DNA of 64,000 nt from Apopatocola sp963618015 (GCA_963618015.1 CAVEQS010000009.1:3639-67638); one strand, 5' to 3'. Shown: positions 1-8,217, counted from the stretch's first letter. Translations and numbers: made by a program. Notes: generated by a model from the sequence alone, not told the origin.

Positions 1-135
1 GCCGGGGCGCTCTGCGCGCCGACGGCTTTCTCGCTGCGGGAACTCTCGCGCACGCTCGTCCCCATCGCCAGCGCCTCCGCCGCCGGCGTGCTCGTGCTCG
101 CGTTCGTTGTCGGGCTGATAAGGAAAAAAATTTAG
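1..135 (+). CDS. 3' end of an unidentified membrane protein (partial)
   Basis: An open frame enters from the left edge and ends at TAG 133-135, giving the last 44 residues of a protein. They contain a hydrophobic stretch (roughly residues 20-40 of the fragment, rich in A, V, L, G) followed by a basic end RKKI. This looks like a final membrane helix with a short cytoplasmic tail. Too little remains to assign a family. It lies upstream of, and in the same direction as, the first two-component system, but a repeat element and a separate promoter intervene, so it is probably a different transcript. Confidence 0.5.
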   Translation, partial: AGALCAPTAFSLRELSRTLVPIASASAAGVLVLAFVVGLIRKKI

Positions 136-143
136 ACTTACCG

Positions 144-285
144 ATGGGAGAAACCCCTCCGTCAAAACCTCCGGTTTTGCCACCTCCCCTATCGAGGGAG
201 GCAAGTTTGTTATACACAAACTTACTTGGCTCCCCTATTAGGGGAGCTGGCAGCCGAAGGCTGACTGAGGGGTTTTCTTCTGTTC
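144..285. repeat. Dispersed bipartite hairpin repeat, copy 1 (B-inverted + A)
   Basis: Starts with AAACCCCTCCGTC, then a small hairpin (CAAAACC, loop tcc, GGTTTTG) and the end hairpin CCTCCCC...GAGGGAGG (inverted B half). After a spacer comes the A half: GGCTCCCC/GGGGAGC, hairpin CAGCC-gaa-GGCTG, then GACTGAGGGGTTTT. It fills the gap between the left-edge fragment and the Pho-like promoter. Confidence 0.85.
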
Positions 286-286
286 T

Positions 287-350
287 TTTTACATTTTACG
301 CCGATTTTACACGATCGGGGTTTCCCTCTTTACATTTTATATAGTATGAT
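287..350 (+). promoter_or_regulatory. Pho-box-like operator and -10 of the first two-component system
   Basis: Heptamers TTTTACA (287-293), TTTTACG (294-300), TTTTACA (305-311) and CTTTACA (328-334) are spaced 7, 11 and 23 bp apart. TATGAT (345-350) starts 17 bp after the start of the last heptamer. There is no good -35 hexamer, which suits an activator-dependent promoter. The same heptamer spacing and the same distance to a -10 recur upstream of pstC (21910-21973). Direct repeats with an 11 bp period are typical of PhoB/PhoP boxes. The assignment to phosphate control is an inference from this match. Confidence 0.65.
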
Positions 351-378
351 AGGCTCGATAATGAGAGGGGGCGTCCTT

Positions 379-1050
379 ATGATATATTGTGTGGAAGACG
401 ACGCCAGCATCCGCGAGCTGGTGCTCTATACGCTGCGCGCGTCCGGCTTTGAGGCGCGGGGCTTTGCCGAAAGCGGCGCATTCTGGGAGGCCATGCGCGA
501 GCATGTGCCGGATATCGTGCTGCTTGACATCATGCTTCCCGGCGAGGACGGTCTCGAAATACTGAAAAAGCTGCGCTCCTCCCCGCTCACGGCGCAGCTC
601 CCCGTCATACTCGCCACCGCCCGCGGCAGCGAGTATGACAAGGTCGTCGGGCTGGATACCGGTGCGGACGACTATCTTGCCAAGCCCTTCGGCATGATGG
701 AAATGGTATCGCGCATCCGCGCGGTGCTGCGCCGCACGGCGCGCCAGCCGTCCGGCGTGCTCTCCTGCGGCGGCGTCACGCTCGACGAGGGCCGCCACGC
801 CGTCACAGTGAACGACCGTCCCGTCTCGCTCACGCTCAAGGAATACGAGCTTTTGAAGCTCTTTCTCGAAAACATCGGGCAGGTGTTCTCGCGCGAAGCG
901 CTGCTCTCGCGCGTGTGGGATGCCGATTACGCCGGGGAGACGCGCACCGTAGACGTGCACGTCGGCACGCTGCGCACAAAGCTCGCCGAATGCGGCAGTC
1001 TCATCGAAACGGTGCGCGGCGTCGGCTATAAAATGGAGGGCGCGAAATGA
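379..1050 (+). CDS. OmpR/PhoB-family response regulator, probably the phosphate regulator
   Basis: A 223-residue response regulator. The receiver domain (about 1-118) has the acidic pair in VEDD, the phospho-acceptor Asp in VLLDIMLPG and the conserved Lys in LAKPFG. A winged-helix DNA-binding domain (about 130-220) ends in ETVRGVGYK. I chose ATG 379 because GAGAGGGGG (363-370) is a good ribosome site and an upstream in-frame ATG (346) overlaps the -10 hexamer. The next gene, a PhoR-like kinase, overlaps its stop by 4 nt. The operator upstream matches the one before pstC, so I infer this is PhoB/PhoP; the family alone would not settle it. Confidence 0.85.
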   Translation: MIYCVEDDASIRELVLYTLRASGFEARGFAESGAFWEAMREHVPDIVLLDIMLPGEDGLEILKKLRSSPLTAQLPVILATARGSEYDKVVGLDTGADDYLAKPFGMMEMVSRIRAVLRRTARQPSGVLSCGGVTLDEGRHAVTVNDRPVSLTLKEYELLKLFLENIGQVFSREALLSRVWDADYAGETRTVDVHVGTLRTKLAECGSLIETVRGVGYKMEGAK

Positions 1051-2390
1051 GCCGGAAGATCTTCACCGCCATCTGGGGCGCGGCGCTCGCGGTGTTCGTT
1101 GCGTCGCTCGTCTTCATCATGGGCGTATCCTATAACTACTTTACCGGCGTGCAGATGAAGCAGCTGCACGCGGAAACGGCGCTCGCCGCGCAGGGCGTGG
1201 CGCTCAGCGGCAAGGACTACTTTACCGGTCTTTCGACCGGCGACTACCGTGTCACCTGGATCGACGCGGACGGCACGGTGCTCTTCGATACCGAAGCGGA
1301 CGCCTCCCGCATGGAAAATCACCTCGAGCGTGAAGAGATCCAGCAGGCGCTCCAGACCGGCACGGGCGAAGCGCGCCGGTATTCCCCCACGCTCGCCGAC
1401 CGCCAGCTTTATGCCGCGCAGCGGCTCCCGGACGGGACGGTGCTCCGTCTCTCGGTCGTGCAGCTCGCGCTCTGGTCGCTCGTGCTCGGCTTTGCCCAGC
1501 CGATCTGCCTCGTGGCGCTGCTCGCGCTCGCGCTCTCGTTCTTCCTTGCCTCGCGGCTCACAAAAAAGATCGTCGCGCCCATCAATGCCATTGACCCGGA
1601 CAACCCGATGCAGTATTATGAAAGAGACGAGTACCGCGAGGTTGAGCCGCTTCTGCGGCGCATCGCCGCGCAGCAGGCGCAGCTCCGGCGCGACCGCGCC
1701 GAGATCGAGCGCGCCTCGCTCATCCGGCAGGAATTCACCGCGAACGTCTCCCATGAGCTGAAAACGCCGCTGCACGCCATCTCCGGATATGCCGAGCTCC
1801 TGGAAAATGGGCTCGCGAGACCGGAGGACGTGAAGCCCTTCGCCGGAAAGATCCGCGCCGAGTCCGGCCGCATGACGAAGCTCGTCGAGGACATCATCGA
1901 TCTCACCCGTCTCGACGCGGGCGGCGAGGACTACGTGTTCGAGTCCTGCGACCTTCTCCGCATCGCGGAAAACGCTGTGGACAGCTTGGAGACCGAGGCC
2001 TCCGGCGCCAATGTGACGCTCTCGCTCAAGGGCGTGAGCGCACCCATGCAGGGCGTGCCGCAGCTTCTCCACAGCATCGTCTATAATCTCTGCGACAATG
2101 CCATCAAATATAACCGCCCCGGCGGGCGCGTCGATATCACCGTCACGCCGGAGGACGGCGCTGTCGTCCTCACGGTGAGCGATACCGGCGTCGGCATCCC
2201 GAAGGACAGCCAGAGCCGCATTTTTGAGCGATTTTACCGCGTGGACAAGAGCCGCTCCAAGGCCGTCGGCGGCACAGGGCTCGGCCTCTCCATCGTGAAG
2301 CACGCCGCGCTCATCCAGAAGGCGGACGTGCGCGTCGAAAGCGAGCCGGGCGAAGGCTCCACGTTTACCGTGACGTTCCCGGTACAATAA
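1047..2390 (+). CDS. PhoR-type sensor histidine kinase
   Basis: A 447-residue membrane kinase. An N-terminal membrane helix (about 12-34), an extracytoplasmic segment of about 100 residues and a second helix (about 147-172) precede a PINAIDPDNP linker like that of Firmicutes PhoR proteins. The HisKA box reads NVSHELKTPLHA, with the phospho-accepting His. The ATPase domain has N box NLCDNAIKYN, G1 DTGVGIP, F box FERFYRVDKS and G2 GGTGLGLS. It overlaps the response regulator by ATGA, so the two are translationally coupled and form a cognate pair. The linker type and the shared operator with pstC support phosphate sensing. Confidence 0.88.
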   Translation: MSRKIFTAIWGAALAVFVASLVFIMGVSYNYFTGVQMKQLHAETALAAQGVALSGKDYFTGLSTGDYRVTWIDADGTVLFDTEADASRMENHLEREEIQQALQTGTGEARRYSPTLADRQLYAAQRLPDGTVLRLSVVQLALWSLVLGFAQPICLVALLALALSFFLASRLTKKIVAPINAIDPDNPMQYYERDEYREVEPLLRRIAAQQAQLRRDRAEIERASLIRQEFTANVSHELKTPLHAISGYAELLENGLARPEDVKPFAGKIRAESGRMTKLVEDIIDLTRLDAGGEDYVFESCDLLRIAENAVDSLETEASGANVTLSLKGVSAPMQGVPQLLHSIVYNLCDNAIKYNRPGGRVDITVTPEDGAVVLTVSDTGVGIPKDSQSRIFERFYRVDKSRSKAVGGTGLGLSIVKHAALIQKADVRVESEPGEGSTFTVTFPVQ

Positions 2391-2460
2391 CATATCCCGC
2401 CCGAAGCCCGCTCACCGCGGGTTTTCGGCGTATTCAGATTGAATTATAAGGAGGAATAGT

Positions 2461-3258
2461 ATGCTGAATTTTAACGAGAAAAAAGGCTTTATCTGCGATA
2501 TGGACGGCGTGATCTATCACGGCAACAAAATTCTCCCCGGCGTGACGGAGTTTATCGACTGGCTCCAGCGCACGGGCAAGGAATATCTCTTTCTTACAAA
2601 CAACAGCGGCTGCACGCCGCTCGAGCTCAAGCAGAAGCTCGCCCGCATGGGGCTGGACGTGCCGGAGGCGCGGTTTTATACGAGCGCGCTCGCAACGGCA
2701 GCCTTCATCCGCGACCAGTCGCCGGGCTGCTCGGCCTATGTGATCGGCGAGGCGGGGCTTTTGAATGCTCTTTATGACGCGGGCATCACCATGAACGACG
2801 TGAATCCCGACTATGTGATCGTCGGCGAGGGACGAAACTACTCGCTCGATTCCCTCACGAAGGCGACGAATCTCGTGCTCGCGGGCGCCAAGCTCATCGG
2901 CGCGAACTCCGATCTCTCCGGCCCCATCGAAAACGGCATCGCCCCGGCGTGCCGCGCGCTCATCGCGCCCATCGAGATGGCCACCGGCAAGCAGGCGTAC
3001 TTCTGCGGCAAGCCGAACCCGCTCATGATGCGCACCGGGCTCAAGCGTCTCGGCTGCCACAGCGCCGAGGCCGTCATGGTCGGCGACCGGATGGACACGG
3101 ACGTCATCTCCGGCATGGAGTGCGGCATGTCCACGGTGCTCGTCCTCTCCGGCATCTCCACGGAGGCGACGCTCGACGAATACGCCTACCGCCCCAGCGC
3201 GGTGCTCGACGGCGTCGGCGACATCGTCACCCTGGCCGAGGCCCAGCACGCGGAATAA
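2461..3258 (+). CDS. HAD-IIA family phosphatase (NagD/AraL-like)
   Basis: A 265-residue cytosolic hydrolase. Motif I is CDMDGVIYHG with the nucleophile and acid/base Asp, motif II is FLTNNSG, and the C-terminal acidic motif is MVGDRMDTDV. The cap domain lies between motif II and the C-terminal core, as in the NagD/p-nitrophenylphosphatase group, which removes phosphate from small phosphorylated metabolites. The ribosome site AGGAGG (2449-2454) is well placed for ATG 2461. It follows the PhoR-type kinase by 70 nt on the same strand; it could share the transcript, but I see no Pho-type boxes of its own. The substrate cannot be read from sequence. Confidence 0.88.
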   Translation: MLNFNEKKGFICDMDGVIYHGNKILPGVTEFIDWLQRTGKEYLFLTNNSGCTPLELKQKLARMGLDVPEARFYTSALATAAFIRDQSPGCSAYVIGEAGLLNALYDAGITMNDVNPDYVIVGEGRNYSLDSLTKATNLVLAGAKLIGANSDLSGPIENGIAPACRALIAPIEMATGKQAYFCGKPNPLMMRTGLKRLGCHSAEAVMVGDRMDTDVISGMECGMSTVLVLSGISTEATLDEYAYRPSAVLDGVGDIVTLAEAQHAE

Positions 3259-3262
3259 AAGA

Positions 3263-3299
3263 ATACCGCTTGCGTGTCGCGGTATAATTGTGGTATAAT
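3263..3299 (+). promoter_or_regulatory. Promoter and inverted repeat of the toxin-antitoxin pair
   Basis: ATACCGC (3263-3269) and GCGGTAT (3279-3285) form an inverted repeat. GGTATAAT occurs twice (3281-3288, 3292-3299), giving TTGCGT (3270-3275), an 18 bp spacer and TATAAT (3294-3299). The dyad overlapping the promoter suits autorepression by the antitoxin, as is usual for Phd/YefM systems. That role is inferred. Confidence 0.5.
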
Positions 3300-3324
3300 A
3301 ATCCCACGAAAGGAGCTGACCCTT

Positions 3325-3585
3325 ATGCCGCGCATTATTCCGATCCGTGATCTCAAAGACACCGCCGCTATCTCCCAGATGTGCAGCGAATCTCCCGAGC
3401 CGATCTACATCACCAAAAACGGCTATGGCGATATGGTCATCATGAGCATGCAGGCCTACGAGGAAAAGATGCTGCTGCTGGACGCTTACGAAAAGCTTTC
3501 CGCCGCGGAAGAGGAAGTGAAGTCCGGAAAGGTAACCGACGGCCGCGCTGCGCTGAAAGAGCTGAGGGCAAAGCATGGGCTATAA
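3325..3585 (+). CDS. Phd/YefM-family antitoxin
   Basis: An 86-residue protein with the Phd/YefM DNA-binding fold at the N-terminus (PIRDLKDTAAIS, then PIYITKNGYGDMVIMSMQAYE) and a charged helical C-terminus that would wrap the toxin. ATG 3325 is chosen because AAAGGAG (3308-3314) lies at proper spacing and the family begins with this motif. The toxin gene starts inside its last codons, an 11 nt overlap, which is typical of type II pairs. An inverted repeat over the promoter suggests autoregulation. Confidence 0.9.
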   Translation: MPRIIPIRDLKDTAAISQMCSESPEPIYITKNGYGDMVIMSMQAYEEKMLLLDAYEKLSAAEEEVKSGKVTDGRAALKELRAKHGL

Positions 3586-3886
3586 GGTTGCCCTTACGGA
3601 GCTCGCCGCCAGGGATCTTGATTCCATCACGGAATACATTGCCGAAAGGCTCTCCAATCCAACGGCCGCCGCCGCGTTTCTGGACGCTGTAGACGAGTGC
3701 TTCGGAGATCTGGAGACGATGCCGCCGATGTTTGCGCGCTGCCGCGATGCGCGGCTGCGCTCCATGGGTTACCGGCGCGCCGTCATAAAAAACTACGTAA
3801 TGATCTACCGCGTGGCGGAGTCGAAGAAAACGGTATACATTCTCCGCTTCTTTTACGGCGCGCGAGACTATGAAAAACTGCTTTGA
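3575..3886 (+). CDS. RelE/ParE-family toxin
   Basis: A 103-residue basic protein of the ParE/RelE superfamily: N-terminal helices ARDLDSITEYIAERLSNP, then strands with the family's RSMGYRRAVIKNYVMIYRV region and a C-terminal VYILRFFYGARDYEKLL. The ending resembles ParE-type toxins (gyrase poisons) more than ribosome-dependent RelE, but target assignment needs experiment. It overlaps the antitoxin by 11 nt and is followed by a strong terminator, so the pair is a self-contained two-gene unit. Confidence 0.9.
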   Translation: MGYKVALTELAARDLDSITEYIAERLSNPTAAAAFLDAVDECFGDLETMPPMFARCRDARLRSMGYRRAVIKNYVMIYRVAESKKTVYILRFFYGARDYEKLL

Positions 3887-3899
3887 CATACAAAAATAC

Positions 3900-3927
3900 G
3901 CCTCCCCTTCGGGGAGGCATTTTCTTC
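3900..3927 (+). terminator. Rho-independent terminator of the toxin-antitoxin operon
   Basis: GCCTCCCC, loop ttc, GGGGAGGC (3900-3918), followed by ATTTTCTT and preceded by an A-run. It lies 14 nt after the toxin stop. Confidence 0.8.
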
Positions 3928-3932
3928 TTAAC

Positions 3933-3967
3933 CTTTTAAGACTTTTCTTAATGTTTTCCGATACACT
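3933..3967 (+). promoter_or_regulatory. Conserved promoter block of the second two-component system
   Basis: CTTTTAAGACTTTTCTTA (3933-3950) is followed 12 nt later by the -10 hexamer TACACT (3962-3967) and then AC. The same block, with 14 of 18 bases identical and the same distance to the -10, precedes the PepSY gene (6026-6060). It is likely the binding site of the response regulator encoded just downstream, acting on its own operon and on the PepSY gene. Confidence 0.55.
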
Positions 3968-3987
3968 ACGCTCCGAGGTGAACTGTC

Positions 3988-4659
3988 ATGCGAATTCTTG
4001 TGGCGGAGGATGAAAGAAATCTCAACCGCATTTTGACCGAGGCGCTGACCGACGAAGGGTACAGCGTCGATCCCTGCTTTGACGGGCAGGAGGCGTGGGA
4101 CGCGCTCGCATGCGCGGAATACGACGTGCTCGTGCTCGATATCATGATGCCCCGCATGGACGGACTGACGCTCGTGCGGAAGCTGCGCGAGAGCGGCAGC
4201 ACGACGCCCGTGCTGTTCCTCACATCCCGCGACAGCGTAGAGGACAAGGTCGAGGGGCTGGAAACGGGCGCGGATTACTATCTCGTAAAGCCGTTCCACA
4301 TGCAGGAGCTGCTCGCGGTGGTGCGCGTAATGGCGCGCAAATATACCGACACGCGCACGAACGTTTATACCATCGCCGACCTCTCCGTGGACGTGAGCGC
4401 GCACACGGTCGTCCGCGCCGGGCGCGTCATTGAGCTGACGAGCCGCGAATACGCCCTGCTTGAATACATGATCCGGAATAAGGGCGTTGTGCTCTCGCGC
4501 GAGCGCATCGAAAACAATCTCTGGAACTACGATTACGAGGGCGGCACGAACGTTGTGGACGTGTACGTCGGGTATCTGCGCAAAAAGATCGACGCCGGGT
4601 TTTCCAAAAAACTCATCCATACCGTGTGGGGCACGGGCTGGGTGCTGCGGGAGGATTGA
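3988..4659 (+). CDS. OmpR-family response regulator (ArlR/QseB-like)
   Basis: A 223-residue regulator. The receiver domain begins MRILVAEDERNLNRIL, has the phospho-acceptor Asp in VLVLDIMMPRMDG and Lys in YLVKPFHMQEL. The winged helix (about 125-222) has ELTSREYALLEYMI and ends IHTVWGTGWVLRED. It is followed 2 nt later by its kinase gene, so the pair is one operon. A promoter block shared with the downstream PepSY gene suggests both are its targets. The stimulus is unknown. Confidence 0.9.
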   Translation: MRILVAEDERNLNRILTEALTDEGYSVDPCFDGQEAWDALACAEYDVLVLDIMMPRMDGLTLVRKLRESGSTTPVLFLTSRDSVEDKVEGLETGADYYLVKPFHMQELLAVVRVMARKYTDTRTNVYTIADLSVDVSAHTVVRAGRVIELTSREYALLEYMIRNKGVVLSRERIENNLWNYDYEGGTNVVDVYVGYLRKKIDAGFSKKLIHTVWGTGWVLRED

Positions 4660-4661
4660 AT

Positions 4662-5999
4662 ATGTCGGCAAAATGGCGGATGGTGCTCTGGTTCACGCTG
4701 ATGATGCTCCTGCTCGCGGGCGTCACGCTCACGTTCGTGCTGGTGATGAACGGCTCGGTGATCGCGAACCCGACGTCGCAGGTCGTCAAGGAGGTCTCCA
4801 AGCGCGCCGACAAGGTCGAATTTGATAACGGCACGTTCGACTGGGACGACATGAAGGAGTATAAACACGGGGTGTACTGCACCTATTACGACGCCGGGGG
4901 GACGTATCTCCGCGGCGCCGCGCCGTTTGCGGAGACGGTCGAGCTGCCGCTTCAAACGGGCGCGGTGCGCCCCTATTCCGCCGATGGGAAAGACTGGCTC
5001 GTATACGATTCCTACGTCGATATGACGATCACGGGGCTCTGGGTGCGCGGCATCATCTCTGCAGACGCCGCGGCGGGGCCGGGGCGCGTTATCCTGCCGC
5101 TTACCTGGTCGCTGCTGCCGGTTTTGCTGCTGCTCTCGATCGGCGGCGGCTGGCTCATCGCGCGCGACTCGTTCCTGCCGCTCGAGCGCATCACCGAAGC
5201 CGCGGGCAACATCTCTGACGGCGACGATCTCTCCGCCCGGCTCAATCTCCGGCGCGGCCCGCGGGAGATGCGGCGGCTCGCCCGCACGTTTGACGGCATG
5301 TTCGCGCGGCTGGAAACCTCGTTCCTCTCCAAAAAGCAGTTCACGGCCGACGCCTCGCACGAGCTGCGCACGCCCGTGGCGGTGATCCTCGCCGAGTGCG
5401 ACCGCGCCAAGCGCAAGGCGGAGACAAAGGAGGACTTTCTCGCCTCCATCGGCGTCATCGAGCAGCAGGGCAACAAGATGAACGCTCTCATCGAGCAGCT
5501 CCTCTCGCTCACGCGCATCCAGCAGGGCACGGAGAAATACCCGCTGCGCGTGTGCGATCTCTCCGGCTTTGTGGACGCCTGCTGCGACGAGTTCGTCCCC
5601 GCAGATGAGCGCGGCATCACGCTTACGACCGACATCGCACCGGATATTGAGGCCGCGTACAACCCCTCGCTCCTCTCGCGGGCGATGTTCAACCTGATGC
5701 AGAACGCCTATAAATACGGCGCGGAAAACGGCCACATCCGCGTTTCGCTCTATCGCGAGAACGGCTGCGCCGTGATCTCCGTAAAGGACGACGGCCCCGG
5801 CATCCCCAAGGCGGAGCAGGAAAAGATCTGGCAGCGGTTTTACCGGTGCGACGCCTCGCGTACCGAAGGCGGCACGGGACTCGGCCTCTCGCTCGTGCGG
5901 GAGATCGCGCTGCTGCACCGCGCCCGCGCCGAGGTCATCAGCGAGCCCGGACAGGGCAGCGATTTCCGCATCGTTCTCCCGCCGGTCAAAAATTCGTAA
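4662..5999 (+). CDS. Sensor histidine kinase (ArlS/QseC-like) with HAMP domain
   Basis: A 445-residue kinase starting at ATG 4662, 2 nt after the regulator's stop; GGAGG at the end of the regulator serves as ribosome site. Membrane helices lie at about 7-29 and 146-166 with a roughly 115-residue external sensor between them, followed by a HAMP segment. The HisKA motif is DASHELRTPVAV, the N box NLMQNAYKYG, G1 DDGPGIP and G2 GGTGLGLS. The external segment shows no domain I can name. The next gene, a PepSY-like protein on the same strand, probably responds to this system. Confidence 0.9.
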   Translation: MSAKWRMVLWFTLMMLLLAGVTLTFVLVMNGSVIANPTSQVVKEVSKRADKVEFDNGTFDWDDMKEYKHGVYCTYYDAGGTYLRGAAPFAETVELPLQTGAVRPYSADGKDWLVYDSYVDMTITGLWVRGIISADAAAGPGRVILPLTWSLLPVLLLLSIGGGWLIARDSFLPLERITEAAGNISDGDDLSARLNLRRGPREMRRLARTFDGMFARLETSFLSKKQFTADASHELRTPVAVILAECDRAKRKAETKEDFLASIGVIEQQGNKMNALIEQLLSLTRIQQGTEKYPLRVCDLSGFVDACCDEFVPADERGITLTTDIAPDIEAAYNPSLLSRAMFNLMQNAYKYGAENGHIRVSLYRENGCAVISVKDDGPGIPKAEQEKIWQRFYRCDASRTEGGTGLGLSLVREIALLHRARAEVISEPGQGSDFRIVLPPVKNS

Positions 6000-6025
6000 T
6001 AAAAAGTTTTTTTCAATTTTTCTTT

Positions 6026-6060
6026 CTTTTAATATTTCTCTTAGATTTCCTGTGTAAACT
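6026..6060 (+). promoter_or_regulatory. Promoter block of the PepSY gene, matching the ArlRS-type operon
   Basis: CTTTTAATATTTCTCTTA (6026-6043) and the -10 TAAACT (6055-6060) followed by AC repeat the arrangement at 3933-3967 with identical spacing. The element lies after the kinase stop, so the PepSY gene has its own promoter, probably controlled by the same regulator. Confidence 0.55.
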
Positions 6061-6125
6061 ACAGCCAAGATGAAAAAAGCCCCGGTCCCAGAGACAAGGG
6101 AGTATTTACAAAGGAGATCTTACTT

Positions 6126-6353
6126 ATGAAGAACAACATTTTTGAACTGAATCTTACCGCCGCCGTCGCCCTGAGCGAGGCCGCCCGCAGCGCGGGTGTG
6201 AAAACCACCGAGATCACCGACGAGGAGATCACGCTCGATAACGGCTACTACGAAGTGCGCTTCACCAGCAACTGGCTGCAGTACGACTGCTACGTGGACG
6301 CCGCCACCGGCGAGGTCCCGGGCATCACTACCATGCCCCTCCCCGCGGCCTGA
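6126..6353 (+). CDS. Small PepSY-domain-like protein
   Basis: A 75-residue protein that is essentially one PepSY-like unit: a helix LTAAVALSEAARSAGV, then ITDEEITLDNGYYEVRFTS and the hallmark YDCYVDAATGEV. No signal peptide or membrane helix is visible, which is odd because PepSY domains usually act outside the membrane. The ribosome site AAAGGAG (6110-6116) supports ATG 6126. Its promoter copies that of the preceding two-component operon, so it may feed back on the kinase or be its main output. Its molecular role is unknown. Confidence 0.7.
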   Translation: MKNNIFELNLTAAVALSEAARSAGVKTTEITDEEITLDNGYYEVRFTSNWLQYDCYVDAATGEVPGITTMPLPAA

Positions 6354-6371
6354 TCGATCCGGAACATGCAA

Positions 6372-6412
6372 AACCGGCGCCTCTCGTTTTTCGAGAGGCG
6401 CCGGTTGTTACT
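6372..6412 (+). terminator. Strong terminator after the PepSY gene
   Basis: A 15 bp perfect stem, AACCGGCGCCTCTCG (6372-6386) and its complement (6392-6406), with a T5 loop and a T-containing tail. With the next repeat it fills the gap of about 300 nt between the PepSY gene and the convergent MATE gene. Confidence 0.8.
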
Positions 6413-6416
6413 TTAT

Positions 6417-6656
6417 AAGGCCCCCTTGTGCAAAGGGGGCTGTCAGCCGCCAGGTTGACTGGGGGATTGTTTCTCCTGCGGGGAACCCCTCCGTCACGGC
6501 TACGCCGTGCCACCTCCGCCCCCCTCTCTGTCGCCTGCGGCGACATCTCTCCCCGCCGGGGAGAGTCTGCCCCTATTAGGGGAGGCAAGAGAGTTTTCTG
6601 AAAAGCCACTTGGCTCCCCTAATAGGGGAGCTGTCAGCAAAGCTGACTGAGGGGTT
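6417..6656. repeat. Dispersed bipartite hairpin repeat, copy 2 (composite)
   Basis: Begins with an A half (GGCCCCCTT.../GGGGGCTGTCAGCC, GACTGGGGGATTG). A B-inverted half follows (CCCCTCCGTCACGGC-tac-GCCGTGCCACCTCC) carrying an extra hairpin insertion around 6515-6570. A last A half ends GCTGACTGAGGGGTTT. It lies between convergent genes and runs up to the MATE stop codon. Confidence 0.8.
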
Positions 6657-8014
6657 TATGCCGCAGCCTTTGCTTCGAGCGTCGCCTTGAACGGCTTCTT
6701 CCGCACGATGAAGTAGCATACGATGTGCGCCGCCGTCGTCATGATCCAGGAGATCGGGTAGGATACATAGAGGCTCTCGAGCGTTCCGACGGTCGCGAAC
6801 ACCGTATACACCCAGATGATGCGGAATACGCACGCGCCCACGAACGTCACCGCCGCGGAGAGCATGCTGTAGCCCAGTCCGCGGTTCACGCCGGACATGG
6901 CCGCCATGGTGCCGTCGAGCGCATACGTTGTGCAGACGATCATCATGCGGGTAAACGCCGCCTGCAGCTCCGCCTCGCTCGAGGTATAAAGCCCCAGCAC
7001 CTGCCGCCGGAACACGATCGCGGGCACCGTCAGCACGGCGGTCAAAATCACGACGAGCGCCATCGACCACCGGGCAACGGAGCGCGAGCGCTCATACTCC
7101 TGCGCACCGACGTTCTGGCTCACAGCAGTGGTCGCCGCCTGCATTACGGCGTCCGACGGGCAGTAGAGCAGGCCCTCAACGCTGACGCACGCGCTGTTGC
7201 CGGCGATGACCGCCGCGCCGAACGAGTTGACCGAGGCCTGGATGATAAAGTTCGAAATGGAAAAGAGCGAGCCCTGGATACCGGCGGGGATGCCGATCTT
7301 CATCATTTTCTTGAACACGTGGCCGGAGAACTTCAGTTCTTTCACCTTCATCTCCTGCGAAGTAAGCAGGCAGCGCACCGTGAGGAAGCCGGACACGCAC
7401 TGGCTGAGTACGGTAGCAATGGCGACGCCCGCCACGTCGATGCCGACGACGAGCACAAAGAAGAGGTTCATCATCACGTTCAGCACACCGGCGATGGCGA
7501 GATAGATGAGCGGCTGGCGCGTGTTGCCGAGCGCGCGCAGCGCCGCGGCGGAGAAGTTATAAAGCGCCATGACCGGCAGACCGAGGAAGTAGATCCGCAG
7601 ATACACCGTGGCGAGCGGCAGCACCTCGTCCGGGCTGCCGATGAGCCGCAGCAGCGGCACCGTGAGCGCAAAGCCGAGCGCGCCGGTGATCACACCGCCG
7701 ATCACGCCGACGATGATCGTTGTTCCCACGGTGCGGTGCAGCTTGTCGGTCTGGTTCGCGCCGTAATACCGCGCGCAGAGCACGCCGCCGCCCGTGGCAA
7801 GTCCCAGAAGGACGTTGATGATCAGGTTGATCATCGCGCCGTTTGCGCCGACCGCCGCCATGGAGTGCGGCCGCCCAAACCGCCCGACGACAATGAGGTC
7901 GGCGGCGTTGAACGCGATCTGCAGCATGGATGAAAGCATCAGCGGCAGGATAAACTGCAAAAGCTCCGGCAGCAGCGGGCCTTTTGTCATATTGATCTCA
8001 AATCTTTTTTTCAT
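6656..8014 (-). CDS. MATE-family multidrug/toxin efflux protein
   Basis: A 452-residue polytopic membrane protein with about 12 hydrophobic helices in two similar halves. It begins with the family's typical GPLLPELLQFILPLMLSSML and VGRFGRPHSMAAVGA. MATE proteins export cationic drugs or metabolites using Na+ or H+ gradients. I chose the start at 8014 because GAGGTGAG lies just upstream of that ATG, whereas an upstream in-frame ATG (8032) has no ribosome site. It is monocistronic, and a repeat abuts its 3' end. The substrate is not predictable. Confidence 0.92.
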   Translation of the reverse strand: MKKRFEINMTKGPLLPELLQFILPLMLSSMLQIAFNAADLIVVGRFGRPHSMAAVGANGAMINLIINVLLGLATGGGVLCARYYGANQTDKLHRTVGTTIIVGVIGGVITGALGFALTVPLLRLIGSPDEVLPLATVYLRIYFLGLPVMALYNFSAAALRALGNTRQPLIYLAIAGVLNVMMNLFFVLVVGIDVAGVAIATVLSQCVSGFLTVRCLLTSQEMKVKELKFSGHVFKKMMKIGIPAGIQGSLFSISNFIIQASVNSFGAAVIAGNSACVSVEGLLYCPSDAVMQAATTAVSQNVGAQEYERSRSVARWSMALVVILTAVLTVPAIVFRRQVLGLYTSSEAELQAAFTRMMIVCTTYALDGTMAAMSGVNRGLGYSMLSAAVTFVGACVFRIIWVYTVFATVGTLESLYVSYPISWIMTTAAHIVCYFIVRKKPFKATLEAKAAA

Positions 8015-8157
8015 CTGCTCACCTCGACACATACAACCTTATAAAAGACGTATATAACAGAAAGAACACGAAAAAAATCCGAAAATTTTCTCCGTGTCCG
8101 CCTATACTATTCTTAGTTTGTGAAAATTTCAAGTACCTTCGGAAAATTATCCGTTCT

Positions 8158-8196
8158 GGATAGAAAGCGGCGGGTTTTCCCCGCCGCTTTCTATCC
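8158..8196 (-). terminator. Terminator after the AIM24 gene
   Basis: A 17 bp near-perfect stem, GGATAGAAAGCGGCGGG (8158-8174) and its complement (8180-8196), sits 22 nt beyond the AIM24 stop. The gap continues to the MATE start without other recognisable features. Confidence 0.6.
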
Positions 8197-8217
8197 ATTT
8201 TGCTATTGTGCGCGCAA

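Noticed and set aside
144..344. A small reading frame through the first repeat
   Set aside because: It is made only of repeat hairpin sequence and has no match in other copies.
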